64,000 nucleotides of DNA from Shimia sp. SK013 (GTDB lineage: Bacteria; Pseudomonadota; Alphaproteobacteria; Rhodobacterales; Rhodobacteraceae). Every line of letters starts with the position of its first letter. Position 1 is the stretch's first letter. This document shows, piece after piece, positions 17,757 to 26,734 of the stretch. Where the stretch lies: NCBI RefSeq assembly GCF_001292625.1, contig NZ_LAJH01000021.1, positions 186,001 to 250,000 of the forward strand. The letters run 5' to 3'. Below the pieces are notes generated by a model, which saw only the letters and a list, made by a program, of their open reading frames with translations, did not search any database and was not told the DNA's origin. Both the position numbers and the translations under genes were made by a program.

Positions 17757-18968
17757 ATGTCACATCACCCCAACACACCGCGCGCGCCTTATTCGCCGCT
17801 CTACTTTCTTGCCACGCTCGGCGCCGGTGGCCTGATGGTCACGTTTTTCATGTATCTGATGTTCTGGGTGCCCCACCCGGGCCAGCCGGTTCCGATTTTT
17901 GAAGACATTCTTGCGGCCTTTCAAACCGGAGGTATCCCGCTAAAGGCCGCCATCATTGTTGCGGTCACAGGCATTGCGGGTTTGGCGTTTCTGATGATCC
18001 GCAGCCTGATCTGGAACCTGTCGCGCTTGTCGCAGTTCCGCAGGACCGACGCCTACACAGCCCTGCGCACATCCAACGCGGAAACACAGCTGATGGCCAT
18101 TCCGCTGGCGCTGGCAATGGTGGTGAACGGTGGTTTCATTATTGGTTTGGTGTTTGTACCCGGCCTTTGGGGTGTCGTTGAATTGCTGTTCCCGCTCGCA
18201 ATGATCGCATTCATCGCCATCGGCGCTTATGGCCTCATGATTATGCGCGACTTTTTCGGCCGCGTGATGGTCAAAGGCGGGTTTGATTGCGCCAAAAACA
18301 ACAGCTTTGCACAGGTGCTTCCGGCTTTTGCCTTTGCCATGGTGGGCGTGGGTCTTGCCGCCCCCGCCGCAATGAGCAGCCTGCCTGTGGTTGTCGGCCT
18401 GTCCTTTATCCTGTCGAGCTTCTTTATCGTTGTCGCGATCCTGTTGGCCTTTGCCAACGTGATCCTTGGTCTACGCTCGATGATGGAGCACGGTGCCACA
18501 GCCGAAAGCGCGCCAACGCTTCTGGTGATTGTGCCACTGATCACCGTGATCACCATCGCCTGGCTGCGGCAGAGCCACGGCATGCACGTGCATTTTGACG
18601 TGCACGGCGGCGCGGGCGCGACCTTCTCGATGCTGACAACCCTGCTGATGGTACAGCTTGCGGTGCTGGCTTTGGGTCTGACCGTTCTGCGCGGCTTCGG
18701 CTATGTCGGCACCTACATCACGGGTGACGCCAAATCTGCCGGATCATACGCGCTGGTCTGCCCCGGTGTGGCACTCTCGGTGATGCTGCACTTCTGGCTC
18801 AACAAAGGTCTGGTTGCGTCCGGTCTGGTCGACAAGTTCTCGCTGACTTATCTGGCGATTTCTGCGGTGGCGATTGGGTTGCAGGTCGCGATGATCTGGC
18901 TGGTGCTGAAGCTCAACGCCAAGCATATGGGCCGCGACGACTCCCATGTTGCGGTGCCTGCGGAGTAA
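17757..18968 (+). CDS. Polytopic membrane protein, possibly TsoY-like, under FNR and persulfide-type control
   Basis: 403 residues, about ten TM helices (for example FLATLGAGGLMVTFFMYLMF, PLALAMVVNGGFIIGLVFV, LPVVVGLSFILSSFFIVVAI). Conserved-looking polar positions include DCAKNNSFAQ and RQSHGMHVHFDVHGG, a His-rich loop. ATG 17757 is preceded by GGAGC; an upstream ATG at 17739 lies inside the operator. From memory, related roseobacter proteins are called TsoY family (seleno)protein; I could not verify this, and the fold also recalls TehA/SLAC-type channels. The overlapping FNR and ATTC-N8-GAAT sites argue for a role in anaerobic or sulfur metabolism. No in-frame TGA is present. Confidence 0.72.
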   Translation: MSHHPNTPRAPYSPLYFLATLGAGGLMVTFFMYLMFWVPHPGQPVPIFEDILAAFQTGGIPLKAAIIVAVTGIAGLAFLMIRSLIWNLSRLSQFRRTDAYTALRTSNAETQLMAIPLALAMVVNGGFIIGLVFVPGLWGVVELLFPLAMIAFIAIGAYGLMIMRDFFGRVMVKGGFDCAKNNSFAQVLPAFAFAMVGVGLAAPAAMSSLPVVVGLSFILSSFFIVVAILLAFANVILGLRSMMEHGATAESAPTLLVIVPLITVITIAWLRQSHGMHVHFDVHGGAGATFSMLTTLLMVQLAVLALGLTVLRGFGYVGTYITGDAKSAGSYALVCPGVALSVMLHFWLNKGLVASGLVDKFSLTYLAISAVAIGLQVAMIWLVLKLNAKHMGRDDSHVAVPAE

Positions 18969-18975
18969 ACAATTC

Positions 18976-19006
18976 GGGTCAGCGTGCATCTGCATCACGC
19001 TGGCCC
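18976..19006 (+). terminator. Hairpin after the 17757 membrane-protein gene
   Basis: 11-bp stem GGGTCAGCGTG / CACGCTGGCCC with one G-T pair and a 9-base loop, 8 bases after the stop. No U-tract, so efficiency is uncertain. Confidence 0.5.
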
Positions 19007-19016
19007 ACACCTGCGA

Positions 19017-19546
19017 CTAGTCCTCTCGATCCAGTCTCCAGAACTCGCAATCTTCGAACTGTTGTCGGGCGGGCGCCCACACAGGCTCGACACCACCTCG
19101 CGACATTCCCAGCTTTCTGATGAGTCCTAGCGATGCCGTATTTGTAACCTGTGCTCCGGCTTTGACGGTACGTAGGTCCAGGGTTTCAAAAGCAAATGCA
19201 ATCGCCCCGAGAGACAGCTCAAAGCATAACCTTTGCGTTGGTGGTTTTCGCCGATCCAATAGCCCAGTTCCGCTTCCGTGCCGTCGATGTTCAGCTTGCA
19301 CCATCCGATCACATCGCCGCAGTCGCGCCCAATGACCGTGGCGGCAAACGCAGTGCCGGCCTGGGTCGCCGCGATGGCGTCAGACAGTATCTGTTGCGTG
19401 TCTTGCAGGGTCAGGGGGGTTGGCCAAACGGCAACCCAAGCGCTGATCTCGGGCGTCATGAGCGAAGTCAAGGCTTCGGCGTCACCACGCTGACAACATC
19501 TGATCAAAAGACGCTTAGTTTCAAAAGATGCCGCTTATTGATCCAT
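19017..19546 (-). pseudogene. Broken GNAT-family N-acetyltransferase (RimJ/RimL type)
   Basis: Two lesions in one frame-restorable gene. From ATG 19546 (GGAG upstream) the frame reads M-D-Q then TAA (19535-19537), after which the typical family start ETKRLLIRCCQRGDAEAL follows. The body continues to AELGYWIGENHQRKGYA; there (about 19222-19226) the frame shifts, and homology continues in another frame as FELSLGAIAFAFETLDLRTV... NTASLGLIRKLGM to a TAG at 19017. One missing base explains the shift. A TTG at 19507 could still start a 126-residue truncated product, but it would lack the second half of the acetyl-CoA fold. Confidence 0.8.
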
Positions 19547-19572
19547 CTGCATCTCCTGAACAGTTGCGGCAC

Positions 19573-19590
19573 GGCCCCAAAAAAGGGGCC
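19573..19590 (-). terminator. Hairpin downstream of leuD
   Basis: GGCCCC / GGGGCC 6-bp stem with a homopolymeric loop (T6 on the minus strand), 24 bases after the leuD stop. No external U-tract; offered as a weak terminator. Confidence 0.4.
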
Positions 19591-19613
19591 ATGTGATTCG
19601 ATTTAGAAGGCTT

Positions 19614-20219
19614 TTAAACCCAAGGGCGCGCGGCGCCTGCTTTGGCTTCAAACGCGTCGATGGAGGTGACCTTTTCCATGGTTAGGCCGATGTCATCCAG
19701 ACCATTGATCAAGCACTGCTTTTTGAAAGCATCAACTTCAAACGGGATCACATCGCCATCCGATGACGTGATTTCCTGCGCTTCCAGATCAACGGTCATC
19801 CGCGCGTTGGCGCCTTTTTCAGCGTCTTTCATCAACAGGTCGACCTGTTCCTGCGGCAAGACAATCGGCAGGATGCCGTTCTTGAAGCAGTTGTTGAAGA
19901 AGATGTCGGCGAATGACGTGGAGATCACGCATTTGATGCCGAAATCCGCAATCGCCCAAGGCGCGTGCTCGCGCGAAGAGCCACAGCCAAAGTTATCACC
20001 CGCCACAAGGATTTGCGCCTCGCGATACTGCGGTTTGTTCAGCACAAAGTCTGCGATCTCGGTGCCGTCGCGGTTGAACCGCATCTCGTCAAACAGGTTC
20101 GCACCAAAGCCGGTGCGCTTGATCGACTTCAAGAACACCTTGGGGATGATCATGTCGGTGTCGATATTCACCAGTGGCATAGGCGCCGCAATGCCGGAGA
20201 GGGTTTCGAATTTTTCCAT
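19614..20219 (-). CDS. leuD: 3-isopropylmalate dehydratase small subunit
   Basis: 201 residues, usual LeuD length. Swivel domain of isopropylmalate isomerase, with LeuC converting 2- to 3-isopropylmalate. Visible: [19 protein letters not shown] at 15-33 and the substrate loop [17 protein letters not shown]. The ATG overlaps the last base of leuC, so translation is coupled and equal subunit supply is likely. Confidence 0.97.
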   Translation of the reverse strand: MEKFETLSGIAAPMPLVNIDTDMIIPKVFLKSIKRTGFGANLFDEMRFNRDGTEIADFVLNKPQYREAQILVAGDNFGCGSSREHAPWAIADFGIKCVISTSFADIFFNNCFKNGILPIVLPQEQVDLLMKDAEKGANARMTVDLEAQEITSSDGDVIPFEVDAFKKQCLINGLDDIGLTMEKVTSIDAFEAKAGAARPWV

Positions 20220-21625
20220 TACATCATCTCCCGAATGTCAGTCAGCTTGCCAGTCAGTGCAGCAGCGGCAGCCATCGCAGGCGACACAAGGTGGGTGCGG
20301 CCTTTGTAGCCCTGACGCCCTTCGAAGTTCCGGTTTGACGTTGCCGCGCAACGCTCGCCTTCGCTCAGCTGATCCGGGTTCATCGCCAGACACATCGAGC
20401 AACCTGCCAGACGCCATTCAAAGCCCGCCTCGCGGAAGATGTCCGCCAGACCTTCTTCTTCGGCTTGTGCCCGCACAAGGCCAGAGCCCGGAACGATCAT
20501 GGCCCGCATGCCGTCTTTGATCTTCTTGCCTTTGACCACGTCGGCCACAGCGCGGAAATCTTCGATACGGCCATTGGTGCAAGAGCCGATGAACACGGTG
20601 TCGATTTCAATGTCGGTCAGTTTCTGACCGGGTGTGAGACCCATGTAGTCAATCGACCGACGCGCCGCGTCGACTTTGCCGCCTTCGAAATCTTCGGGGT
20701 GCGGCACAACGCCGGTGATTGGCAGAACGTCTTCGGGCGACGTGCCCCAAGTCACAACCGGCTGGATGTCTTCACCCTTGAGCGTCACAACCTTGTCGAA
20801 ATGCGCGCCTTCGTCGGTGAAAAGCGTTTTCCAGTATTCCAGAGCCTGCTCAAACGCGCCAGCTTTGGGCGCATGAGGACGGCCTTTGACATAGTTGAAA
20901 GTGGTCTCGTCCGGCGCGATCAGGCCAGCGCGTGCGCCGCCCTCGATGGCCATGTTGCATACAGTCATACGGCCTTCCATCGACAGATCGCGGATTGCTT
21001 CGCCGCAATACTCGATGACATAGCCGGTGCCGCCGGCTGTTCCGGTCTCACCAATCACGGCCAGCGTGATGTCTTTGGCGGTCACACCGGGCATCAGCTT
21101 GCCGGTGATCTCGACCTTCATGTTTTTGGATTTCTTCTGGATCAGCGTTTGCGTCGCCAGAACATGTTCAACCTCGGATGTGCCGATGCCATGCGCCAGC
21201 GCACCAAAAGCACCGTGCGTCGCAGTGTGGCTGTCGCCGCACACAACGGTCATGCCGGGCAGGGTCCAGCCCTGTTCGGGGCCAACGATGTGCACGATGC
21301 CCTGACGCACGTCAGAGACGGGATAGTAATGCACGCCAAATTCGCGGGCATTTTTGTCGAGGGCTTCAACCTGAATGCGGCTCTCTTCGGTCATCTGACT
21401 GGGATCATCGCGACCTGCCGTGGTCGGCACGTTATGGTCCGGCACGGCGATGGTTTTTTCCGGCGCGCGCACCTTGCGACCTGCCATACGCAAACCTTCA
21501 AAGGCTTGCGGGCTGGTCACTTCGTGCACCAAGTGGCGGTCGATATAAAGCAGGCAGGTGCCATCGTCGGCTTCGTGGGCGACATGGGCATCCCAGATTT
21601 TGTCATAGAGCGTCTTGGGGGACAT
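20219..21625 (-). CDS. leuC: 3-isopropylmalate dehydratase large subunit
   Basis: 468 residues, aconitase family. Carries the [4Fe-4S] cluster: Cys in [13 protein letters not shown] and in the pair [13 protein letters not shown] near the C-terminus. Other signatures are [15 protein letters not shown] and [22 protein letters not shown] 21625 has GGAGAGGACC upstream. Divergent from the MscS gene with 262 bases between, where leu regulatory elements may lie; I could not define one. Confidence 0.97.
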   Translation of the reverse strand: MSPKTLYDKIWDAHVAHEADDGTCLLYIDRHLVHEVTSPQAFEGLRMAGRKVRAPEKTIAVPDHNVPTTAGRDDPSQMTEESRIQVEALDKNAREFGVHYYPVSDVRQGIVHIVGPEQGWTLPGMTVVCGDSHTATHGAFGALAHGIGTSEVEHVLATQTLIQKKSKNMKVEITGKLMPGVTAKDITLAVIGETGTAGGTGYVIEYCGEAIRDLSMEGRMTVCNMAIEGGARAGLIAPDETTFNYVKGRPHAPKAGAFEQALEYWKTLFTDEGAHFDKVVTLKGEDIQPVVTWGTSPEDVLPITGVVPHPEDFEGGKVDAARRSIDYMGLTPGQKLTDIEIDTVFIGSCTNGRIEDFRAVADVVKGKKIKDGMRAMIVPGSGLVRAQAEEEGLADIFREAGFEWRLAGCSMCLAMNPDQLSEGERCAATSNRNFEGRQGYKGRTHLVSPAMAAAAALTGKLTDIREMM

Positions 21626-21887
21626 AGGTCCTCTCCATTCTGTTGGGGTAGCTAGAAAGTATGGCTTTCAGAAAGGCACAGCTTTGCTGCGCCCCAAGCT
21701 CATAGCGCGGCGATTATTGACTTGGATTGACCAAAGAATCGCCAAGGCAAAAAGGCGTGGTCAGCAATATCGTAGATGCGTTTCATGCTTCTCCCCTACA
21801 CGGCTGCGCAGATTCCTTCAAGCGCATCCCGCATTTCTGCATTTTGAATTGGAGGTAAGTTGCCGAAAACACCTTTGGCGTGCCAAG

Positions 21888-23297
21888 ATGACACCAATGG
21901 AAGAAGACGCAATAGAAACCGACGGCGTTCAGACCTCGGAGCTGGACCGCATAGCGGGCGCCGAGCCGCACGTACAGTCCCAAGAGACAGTCGGGGAAAC
22001 GACAGAGATTGCTCTGACGATCTGGGATCAAGTGCAGCGGTTTCTCGAAGGCCTGATGCGCCCATGGGCGGCTTATCAGGTCGCCACAGCGCTGCTTCTT
22101 CTGTTGTTGGCCTTTGGCATTGCACATCTTTTGAAACCGCGGGTTTACGACTGGCTCAAGACCCGCGAGGGCTGGCCAAAATGGCGCTATCGCTATGCTA
22201 TGACGGTGCACCGCCGCATGAGCCTGATTGTGTTTGTTGCGTTGATCTGGATCACCGTCTGGATCCTGCGCGAGGTCACATGGCCAAGCCGATCTTATCT
22301 GTTGGTGATCATAGCCAATATCTCTCTGGCATGGTTGGTGGTGGTGATTGTGCTGCGGCTTGTGCACAACCAAACCCTGCGCGCGGTCCTGCGTATTGGT
22401 GCGTGGATTTGGATCACTCTGGTGTTGACCGGTCTGAACGAAGAAGCAGTGCAGTTGATGGACAGCCTCGCGCTGGAATTCGGCGAAACCCGCATCTCGC
22501 TTTGGATGATATTACAAGCGTTGGTGATGCTCGGCCTGACCTTTGCGTTCGCCCGTTTCTTCTCAAGCCAATCCTCCCGCCGCATCCGACGCAGCGAGGA
22601 TATCTCGCCATCGATGCAAGTCCTGTTCATCAAGGTTCTCCAAGTGGTGCTTTACGGCGCGGCCTTTTTCATTGGCCTGCGCATCATCGGCTTTGACCTT
22701 ACGGGGTTGGCCTTTATGTCCGGCTTTATCGGTGTGGGCCTTGGCTTTGGTTTGCAAAAAGTCGTGTCCAACCTTGTCTCCGGCGTGATCATCCTGATGG
22801 ACAAATCCATCAAGCCCGGCGACGTGATTTCACTGGGCGAAACCTTTGGCTGGATCAACGCGCTGGGCGCGCGGTACGTCAGTGTGGTCACGCGTGACGG
22901 CAAGGAGTTTCTGATCCCGAACGAAGACCTGATCACCAATCAGGTGGTGAACTGGTCGCACTCCGACAAATACGTGCGACTCGACATCTTTTTTGGCACG
23001 GCATACGGCGACGACCCGCATCTGGTGCGCAAAATTGCGGTTGAGGCCGCGCAATCTGTGGGCCGGGTGCTGTCCTACCCCAAAACCCCCGTCTGTCACA
23101 TCACCGGCTTTGGCGACAGCAGCGTGGACTATATCTTGCGATTCTGGATCGAGGATCCGACCGGTGGGCTGACCAATATTCGCGGCAATGTCTATTTGGC
23201 GCTTTGGGATGCTTTCAAGGCACACGGCATTTCGGTGCCGTTCCCGCAGCGCGAGGTGCGTCTGCTCACGGATGATGCACCATCGGCTGAAATGTGA
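21888..23297 (+). CDS. MscS-family mechanosensitive ion channel
   Basis: 469 residues. Acidic soluble N-terminus (about 1-55), four or five TM segments, then the MscS core: pore helix TM3 in MSGFIGVGLGFGLQKVVSNLVSG, followed by the beta domain (SIKPGDVISLGETFGWINALGARYVSVVTRDGKE, split by a helix) and the C-terminal alpha/beta domain. Longer than E. coli MscS (286), with extra N-terminal helices as in the YbdG/MscM groups. Releases solutes during hypo-osmotic shock. The start is uncertain: ATG 21888 lacks a good Shine-Dalgarno; ATG 21897 is an alternative. Confidence 0.88.
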   Translation: MTPMEEDAIETDGVQTSELDRIAGAEPHVQSQETVGETTEIALTIWDQVQRFLEGLMRPWAAYQVATALLLLLLAFGIAHLLKPRVYDWLKTREGWPKWRYRYAMTVHRRMSLIVFVALIWITVWILREVTWPSRSYLLVIIANISLAWLVVVIVLRLVHNQTLRAVLRIGAWIWITLVLTGLNEEAVQLMDSLALEFGETRISLWMILQALVMLGLTFAFARFFSSQSSRRIRRSEDISPSMQVLFIKVLQVVLYGAAFFIGLRIIGFDLTGLAFMSGFIGVGLGFGLQKVVSNLVSGVIILMDKSIKPGDVISLGETFGWINALGARYVSVVTRDGKEFLIPNEDLITNQVVNWSHSDKYVRLDIFFGTAYGDDPHLVRKIAVEAAQSVGRVLSYPKTPVCHITGFGDSSVDYILRFWIEDPTGGLTNIRGNVYLALWDAFKAHGISVPFPQREVRLLTDDAPSAEM

Positions 23298-23417
23298 TCA
23301 ATTTCTTGCCGACTCCCCTTGCCTTTCGTTGAGAATGCGGTCAGGGGGTGCTATTCTGAATTTACGCCCGGCACCGGGGCACTGCGGTGCGCAAACCAGG
23401 AGGGCAGAATTCTGTCT

Positions 23418-23813
23418 TTGAACACAGACGTGGCCAAGGCCGCTGAACCCCGTCCAACACCTGCTTTGGACCATACGGGTGCGACCAGCGATGCACTGCT
23501 GACCCGCATCCTCTCCTCTCTCGACGAAGACAAAGCCGAAGAGATCGTGCAGATTGATCTGCGCGGTAAAACGTCGATCGGTGATTACATGGTGATCTGT
23601 TCCGGGCGCTCATCGCGTCAGGTGATCGCGCTTGCCGAGAAACTGGTGGAACGCCTGAAATCCGAGTTTGGCCGCTTTGCCAAGGTCGAAGGCAAAGAAA
23701 CCGGCGACTGGGTGTTGATCGACACCGGCGATGTGATCGTGCATGTCTTCCGTCCCGAAGTTCGAGAGTTCTATCAGCTTGAGAAAATGTGGCTGCCTGC
23801 TGGCGCCGCGTGA
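23418..23813 (+). CDS. rsfS: Ribosomal silencing factor RsfS
   Basis: About 131 residues of the RsfS/Iojap family, which binds L14 and blocks subunit joining when nutrients are short. Diagnostic stretches: ILSSLDEDKAEEIVQIDL, GDYMVICSGRSSRQVIALA, GDWVLIDTGDVIVHVF and REFYQLEKMW. The start is not an ATG: AGGAGGG at 23398-23404 is followed by possible ATT (23409), CTG (23412, ideal spacing) and TTG (23418, 13 bases away). I list the TTG. It precedes rlmH, the usual pairing. Confidence 0.92.
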   Translation: MNTDVAKAAEPRPTPALDHTGATSDALLTRILSSLDEDKAEEIVQIDLRGKTSIGDYMVICSGRSSRQVIALAEKLVERLKSEFGRFAKVEGKETGDWVLIDTGDVIVHVFRPEVREFYQLEKMWLPAGAA

Positions 23814-23858
23814 TCGACTGACTGGCTGGCCGCCGCGAGGCGGCCGAGGAGAACGTGA

Positions 23859-24335
23859 ATGGCACTCAAGGTGCATATCTGCGCCGTAGGTCGGCTGCGG
23901 TCTGGTGCCGAGCGTGACCTTCTTGACGATTATCTGACTCGATTTGACCGCACGGGCCGTGCGCTGGGCCTCGGTCCGGTGGCGGTGCATGAAGTGGAAG
24001 ATCGCAAAGGCGGCGGCATGTCGATGGAAGCTCCCTTGTTGGAGGGAGTGATCCCGCGCGGTGCGGTGATCTGCGCCCTAGATGAGCGCGGCAAGTTGAT
24101 GAGTTCTCCCGAGTTCGCAAATATGCTGGGCGGATGGCGTGATGACGGGCGTGGGGACGTGGCATTTGTGATTGGCGGCGCGGATGGGATCGACCCAAGC
24201 CTGCGCGCGCAGGCGGATGCCAAGCTGAGTTTCGGTAAAATGGTTTGGCCACACATGTTGGCCCGGGTGATGCTGGGCGAACAGCTTTATCGTGCCGCCA
24301 GCATTCTGGCGGGCGCGCCGTATCATCGGGTGTAA
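23859..24335 (+). CDS. rlmH: 23S rRNA (pseudouridine1915-N3)-methyltransferase
   Basis: 158 residues of the SPOUT/RlmH family; methylates pseudouridine 1915 in helix 69 of 23S rRNA. Visible: VHEVEDRKGGG, the SAM-binding knot ALDERGKLMSSPEFAN and FVIGGADGIDPSLR, and the conserved tail AEQLYRA-type motif seen as GEQLYRAASILAGAPYHR. RBS GAGGAG before ATG 23859. Follows rsfS by 45 bases. Confidence 0.96.
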   Translation: MALKVHICAVGRLRSGAERDLLDDYLTRFDRTGRALGLGPVAVHEVEDRKGGGMSMEAPLLEGVIPRGAVICALDERGKLMSSPEFANMLGGWRDDGRGDVAFVIGGADGIDPSLRAQADAKLSFGKMVWPHMLARVMLGEQLYRAASILAGAPYHRV

Positions 24336-24391
24336 CGACAGGGGGCTGTGCCGCGCAGGCCGTCGGAATCACAGCTGAAAATGACACTGTC

Positions 24392-24424
24392 GCAATACCG
24401 ACGTGATACCGACGCGATACAGAC
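24392..24424 (-). repeat. 11-bp-period repeat array, copy A (three units)
   Basis: On the minus strand the units are GTCTGTATCGC, GTCGGTATCAC, GTCGGTATTGC, followed by GACAG. The same three-unit design recurs at 47076-47108 and, degenerate, at 34521-34564. It lies between the convergent rlmH and DUF599 genes. The period equals about one helical turn. Confidence 0.7.
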
Positions 24425-24432
24425 TGCAATTT

Positions 24433-25140
24433 TTAACGTGGTTCTTGCAGCAAAGCGGCGCGGCTTTGAGAGGCAAATTCCCGGCGTGCGAGCACAATAA
24501 CCGTGACCACAGAGGCAACAATGAGCGCCTGTGCGCCAAACAGCCAAGTCAGGCAGGCCATCGCAAAATAGACGGCCCTAAGCCCGCGGTTGAAGCTGCG
24601 CGAAGCGGTGATATTGACCGTCGCCGCCTTTTCGGCACGTGGCAGAGCTGTGGGATTTGACGCATCATTTGGCACGGCCGCCATCAGGATTGCGCAATAG
24701 CCAAACAGCCTGTGTGACCAGACAAATTTCAGGAAAGCGTTGGCCAGAAAAATCAGGATTACCGCCAGCTTAATCTCGATCTCCACCTGTGATTCTGGTG
24801 TTTGGGCGAGGTCCCGCGCAATGCCCGCCACGCGTTCGGGGTTGCCCATCAGGGCCAGCAAACCACCAATGGCGATCATCGATGTGGACGAGAAAAACGC
24901 TGTGCTTTGACGTAAGTTGGACACGATCTGCGCGTCAAAAACGCGCGTGTTGCGGTCCACCAAGTGCAGCATCCATTCCCGCCGGTAAAACGACATCATC
25001 TTGGACACAGAAGGGCGGTTTTTAGGTGGGTTTTCAATGATGTACCCAACGCCGAGCCAGCCGAACACGAGCATCGCCAGAGCCAGAGTATCCAGCGTGT
25101 CAAAATGGGAATTCAAGTGCGTCCACAACATGAATGGCAC
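24433..25140 (-). CDS. DUF599-family membrane protein
   Basis: 235 residues with four or five TM segments: LALAMLVFGWLGVGYII at the start, AFFSSTSMIAIGGLLALM, KLAVILIFLANAFLKFVWS and LRAVYFAMACLTWLFGAQAL. The pattern and the motif SFNRGLRAVYFAMA match the DUF599 family as I know it. Function unknown. It ends close to the repeat array and is convergent with rlmH. Confidence 0.8.
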   Translation of the reverse strand: MPFMLWTHLNSHFDTLDTLALAMLVFGWLGVGYIIENPPKNRPSVSKMMSFYRREWMLHLVDRNTRVFDAQIVSNLRQSTAFFSSTSMIAIGGLLALMGNPERVAGIARDLAQTPESQVEIEIKLAVILIFLANAFLKFVWSHRLFGYCAILMAAVPNDASNPTALPRAEKAATVNITASRSFNRGLRAVYFAMACLTWLFGAQALIVASVVTVIVLARREFASQSRAALLQEPR

Positions 25141-25175
25141 AGTAGCGGCAACGCAAAGGTCTTGCCAGTCGGGAA

Positions 25176-25200
25176 AATTGGTTATATTTATTTACCAATT
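25176..25200. promoter_or_regulatory. Split AATTGGT / ACCAATT inverted repeat before glcD
   Basis: Two perfect 7-base arms separated by 11 A/T-rich bases, ending 16 bases before the glcD start; a further ATTGG half site abuts. The half site equals that of GntR/FadR-type regulators (PdhR, GlcC, LldR), which normally use a 3-base spacer, so the wide spacing is unusual. It may bind a glycolate-responsive GntR protein; no such gene is adjacent. Confidence 0.4.
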
Positions 25201-25216
25201 ATTGGGAGGTTCCGTC

Positions 25217-26656
25217 ATGCAGATGCCAGACCCGGATCGCGCCATTCTGGCGCGCAAGGATAGGATTGTTGCTCGGCTGCGTCAGGTGTTGCCTGAGCAT
25301 GCGGTCATTTCCGACGAAGTTGAGACTCGTGCTTATGAGTGCGATGCGCTGACGGCGTATAGATGTCCACCTTTGGCGGTTGCCCTGCCCACCACAACTC
25401 AGGAAGTGTCGGAAATACTTAAGGTTTGTCACGCCGAAGGTGTGCCCGTTGTGCCGCGCGGTGCCGGAACATCACTGGCCGGCGGAGCAATGCCAACAGC
25501 CGATTCAGTCATTCTTGGCGTGGCGCGGATGAACGACGTGCTGGAAACCGACTATGACAACCGCTTCATTCGGGTGCAGACAGGGCGCACAAATCTGAGC
25601 GTGTCGGGGGCTGTTGAGGAAGACGGTTTCTTTTACGCGCCGGATCCTTCAAGCCAACTGGCCTGCGCCATCGCGGGCAACATCGCGATGAATTCCGGCG
25701 GTGCGCATTGTCTGAAGTACGGGGTGACCACCAACAATCTGATGGGCGTTACGATGGTCATGATGGATGGGGAAATTGTCGAAATCGGCGGGGCGCATCT
25801 GGACGCGGGCGGGCTTGATCTGCTCGGCGTGATCTGCGGCTCCGAAGGGCAATTGGGTGTCGTGACCGAAGCGACTTTGCGTATTTTGCACAAGCCTGAG
25901 GGCGCGCGTCCTGTGTTGATGGGTTTTGACAGCAATGAGGTGGCAGGCCAATGCGTCAGCGACATCATTAAATCCGGCATCCTGCCGGTGGCAATCGAGT
26001 TCATGGATCGTCCCTGCATTCGTGCAACTGAAGCCTTTGCCGGCGCTGGATATCCGGATTGTGAAGCCTTGCTGATTGTAGAAGTTGAAGGATCAGATGC
26101 CGAAATCGACGCGCAACTGGAGCGGATTTTGGCAATTGCGCGACGGCACAATCCGGTGGAGTTGCGGGAAAGCACAAGCGCCGAGGAAAGTGCACGGATC
26201 TGGTTGGGACGTAAGTCCGCCTTTGGAGCCATGGGGCAGATCAACGACTACATGTGTCTGGACGGCACCATTCCTGTTAGCCAGCTGCCGCACGTTCTAC
26301 GCCGGATTGGCGAACTGTCCAAAGAGTATGGGCTGGACGTAGGCAACGTGTTTCATGCAGGAGACGGCAACATGCATCCGCTTATTCTGTTTGATGCCAA
26401 CAAGCCGGGGGATTTGGAAAAATGTGAAGCCTTTGGCGCTGATATTTTGCGACTCTGCGTTGAGGTTGGCGGCTGTTTGACAGGTGAACATGGTGTCGGC
26501 ATCGAGAAACGCGATTTGATGGTGGATCAATACGCGCCGGAAGATCTGGAAATTCAGATGGCCGTCAAGGATGTGTTTGATCCGAAATGGCTTTTGAACC
26601 CTGCAAAGGTGTTTCCGCTGCGCAGTAGTGAGGCCCGACGGATGGCGGCCGAGTAA
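25217..26656 (+). CDS. glcD: Glycolate oxidase subunit GlcD (FAD-binding)
   Basis: 479 residues. FAD_binding_4 domain: PVVPRGAGTSLAGGAMP near residue 75, DPSSQLACAIAGNIAMNSGG, CGSEGQLGVVTEATLRI. FAD-oxidase C-terminal domain with NVFHAGDGNMHPLILFD and LTGEHGVGIEKRDLM. Oxidises glycolate to glyoxylate and passes electrons through GlcE/GlcF to the membrane. ATG 25217 has GGGAGG upstream; the open frame before it is not protein-like. First gene of the glc operon, 78 bases before glcE. D-lactate dehydrogenases share the fold, but the E and F partners settle the call. Confidence 0.94.
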   Translation: MQMPDPDRAILARKDRIVARLRQVLPEHAVISDEVETRAYECDALTAYRCPPLAVALPTTTQEVSEILKVCHAEGVPVVPRGAGTSLAGGAMPTADSVILGVARMNDVLETDYDNRFIRVQTGRTNLSVSGAVEEDGFFYAPDPSSQLACAIAGNIAMNSGGAHCLKYGVTTNNLMGVTMVMMDGEIVEIGGAHLDAGGLDLLGVICGSEGQLGVVTEATLRILHKPEGARPVLMGFDSNEVAGQCVSDIIKSGILPVAIEFMDRPCIRATEAFAGAGYPDCEALLIVEVEGSDAEIDAQLERILAIARRHNPVELRESTSAEESARIWLGRKSAFGAMGQINDYMCLDGTIPVSQLPHVLRRIGELSKEYGLDVGNVFHAGDGNMHPLILFDANKPGDLEKCEAFGADILRLCVEVGGCLTGEHGVGIEKRDLMVDQYAPEDLEIQMAVKDVFDPKWLLNPAKVFPLRSSEARRMAAE

Positions 26657-26734
26657 TGGATATGTGGGCCGGGACCTGTTTTGATCCCCAAGAACTGCCG
26701 CGAGCCTGCTGATGAATTTAGGACCAAGAACAAG

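Noticed and set aside
17757-18968. Selenoprotein with in-frame TGA
   Set aside because: I considered it because of a recalled family name, but the frame has no internal TGA; the candidate position is Cys (DCAKNN).
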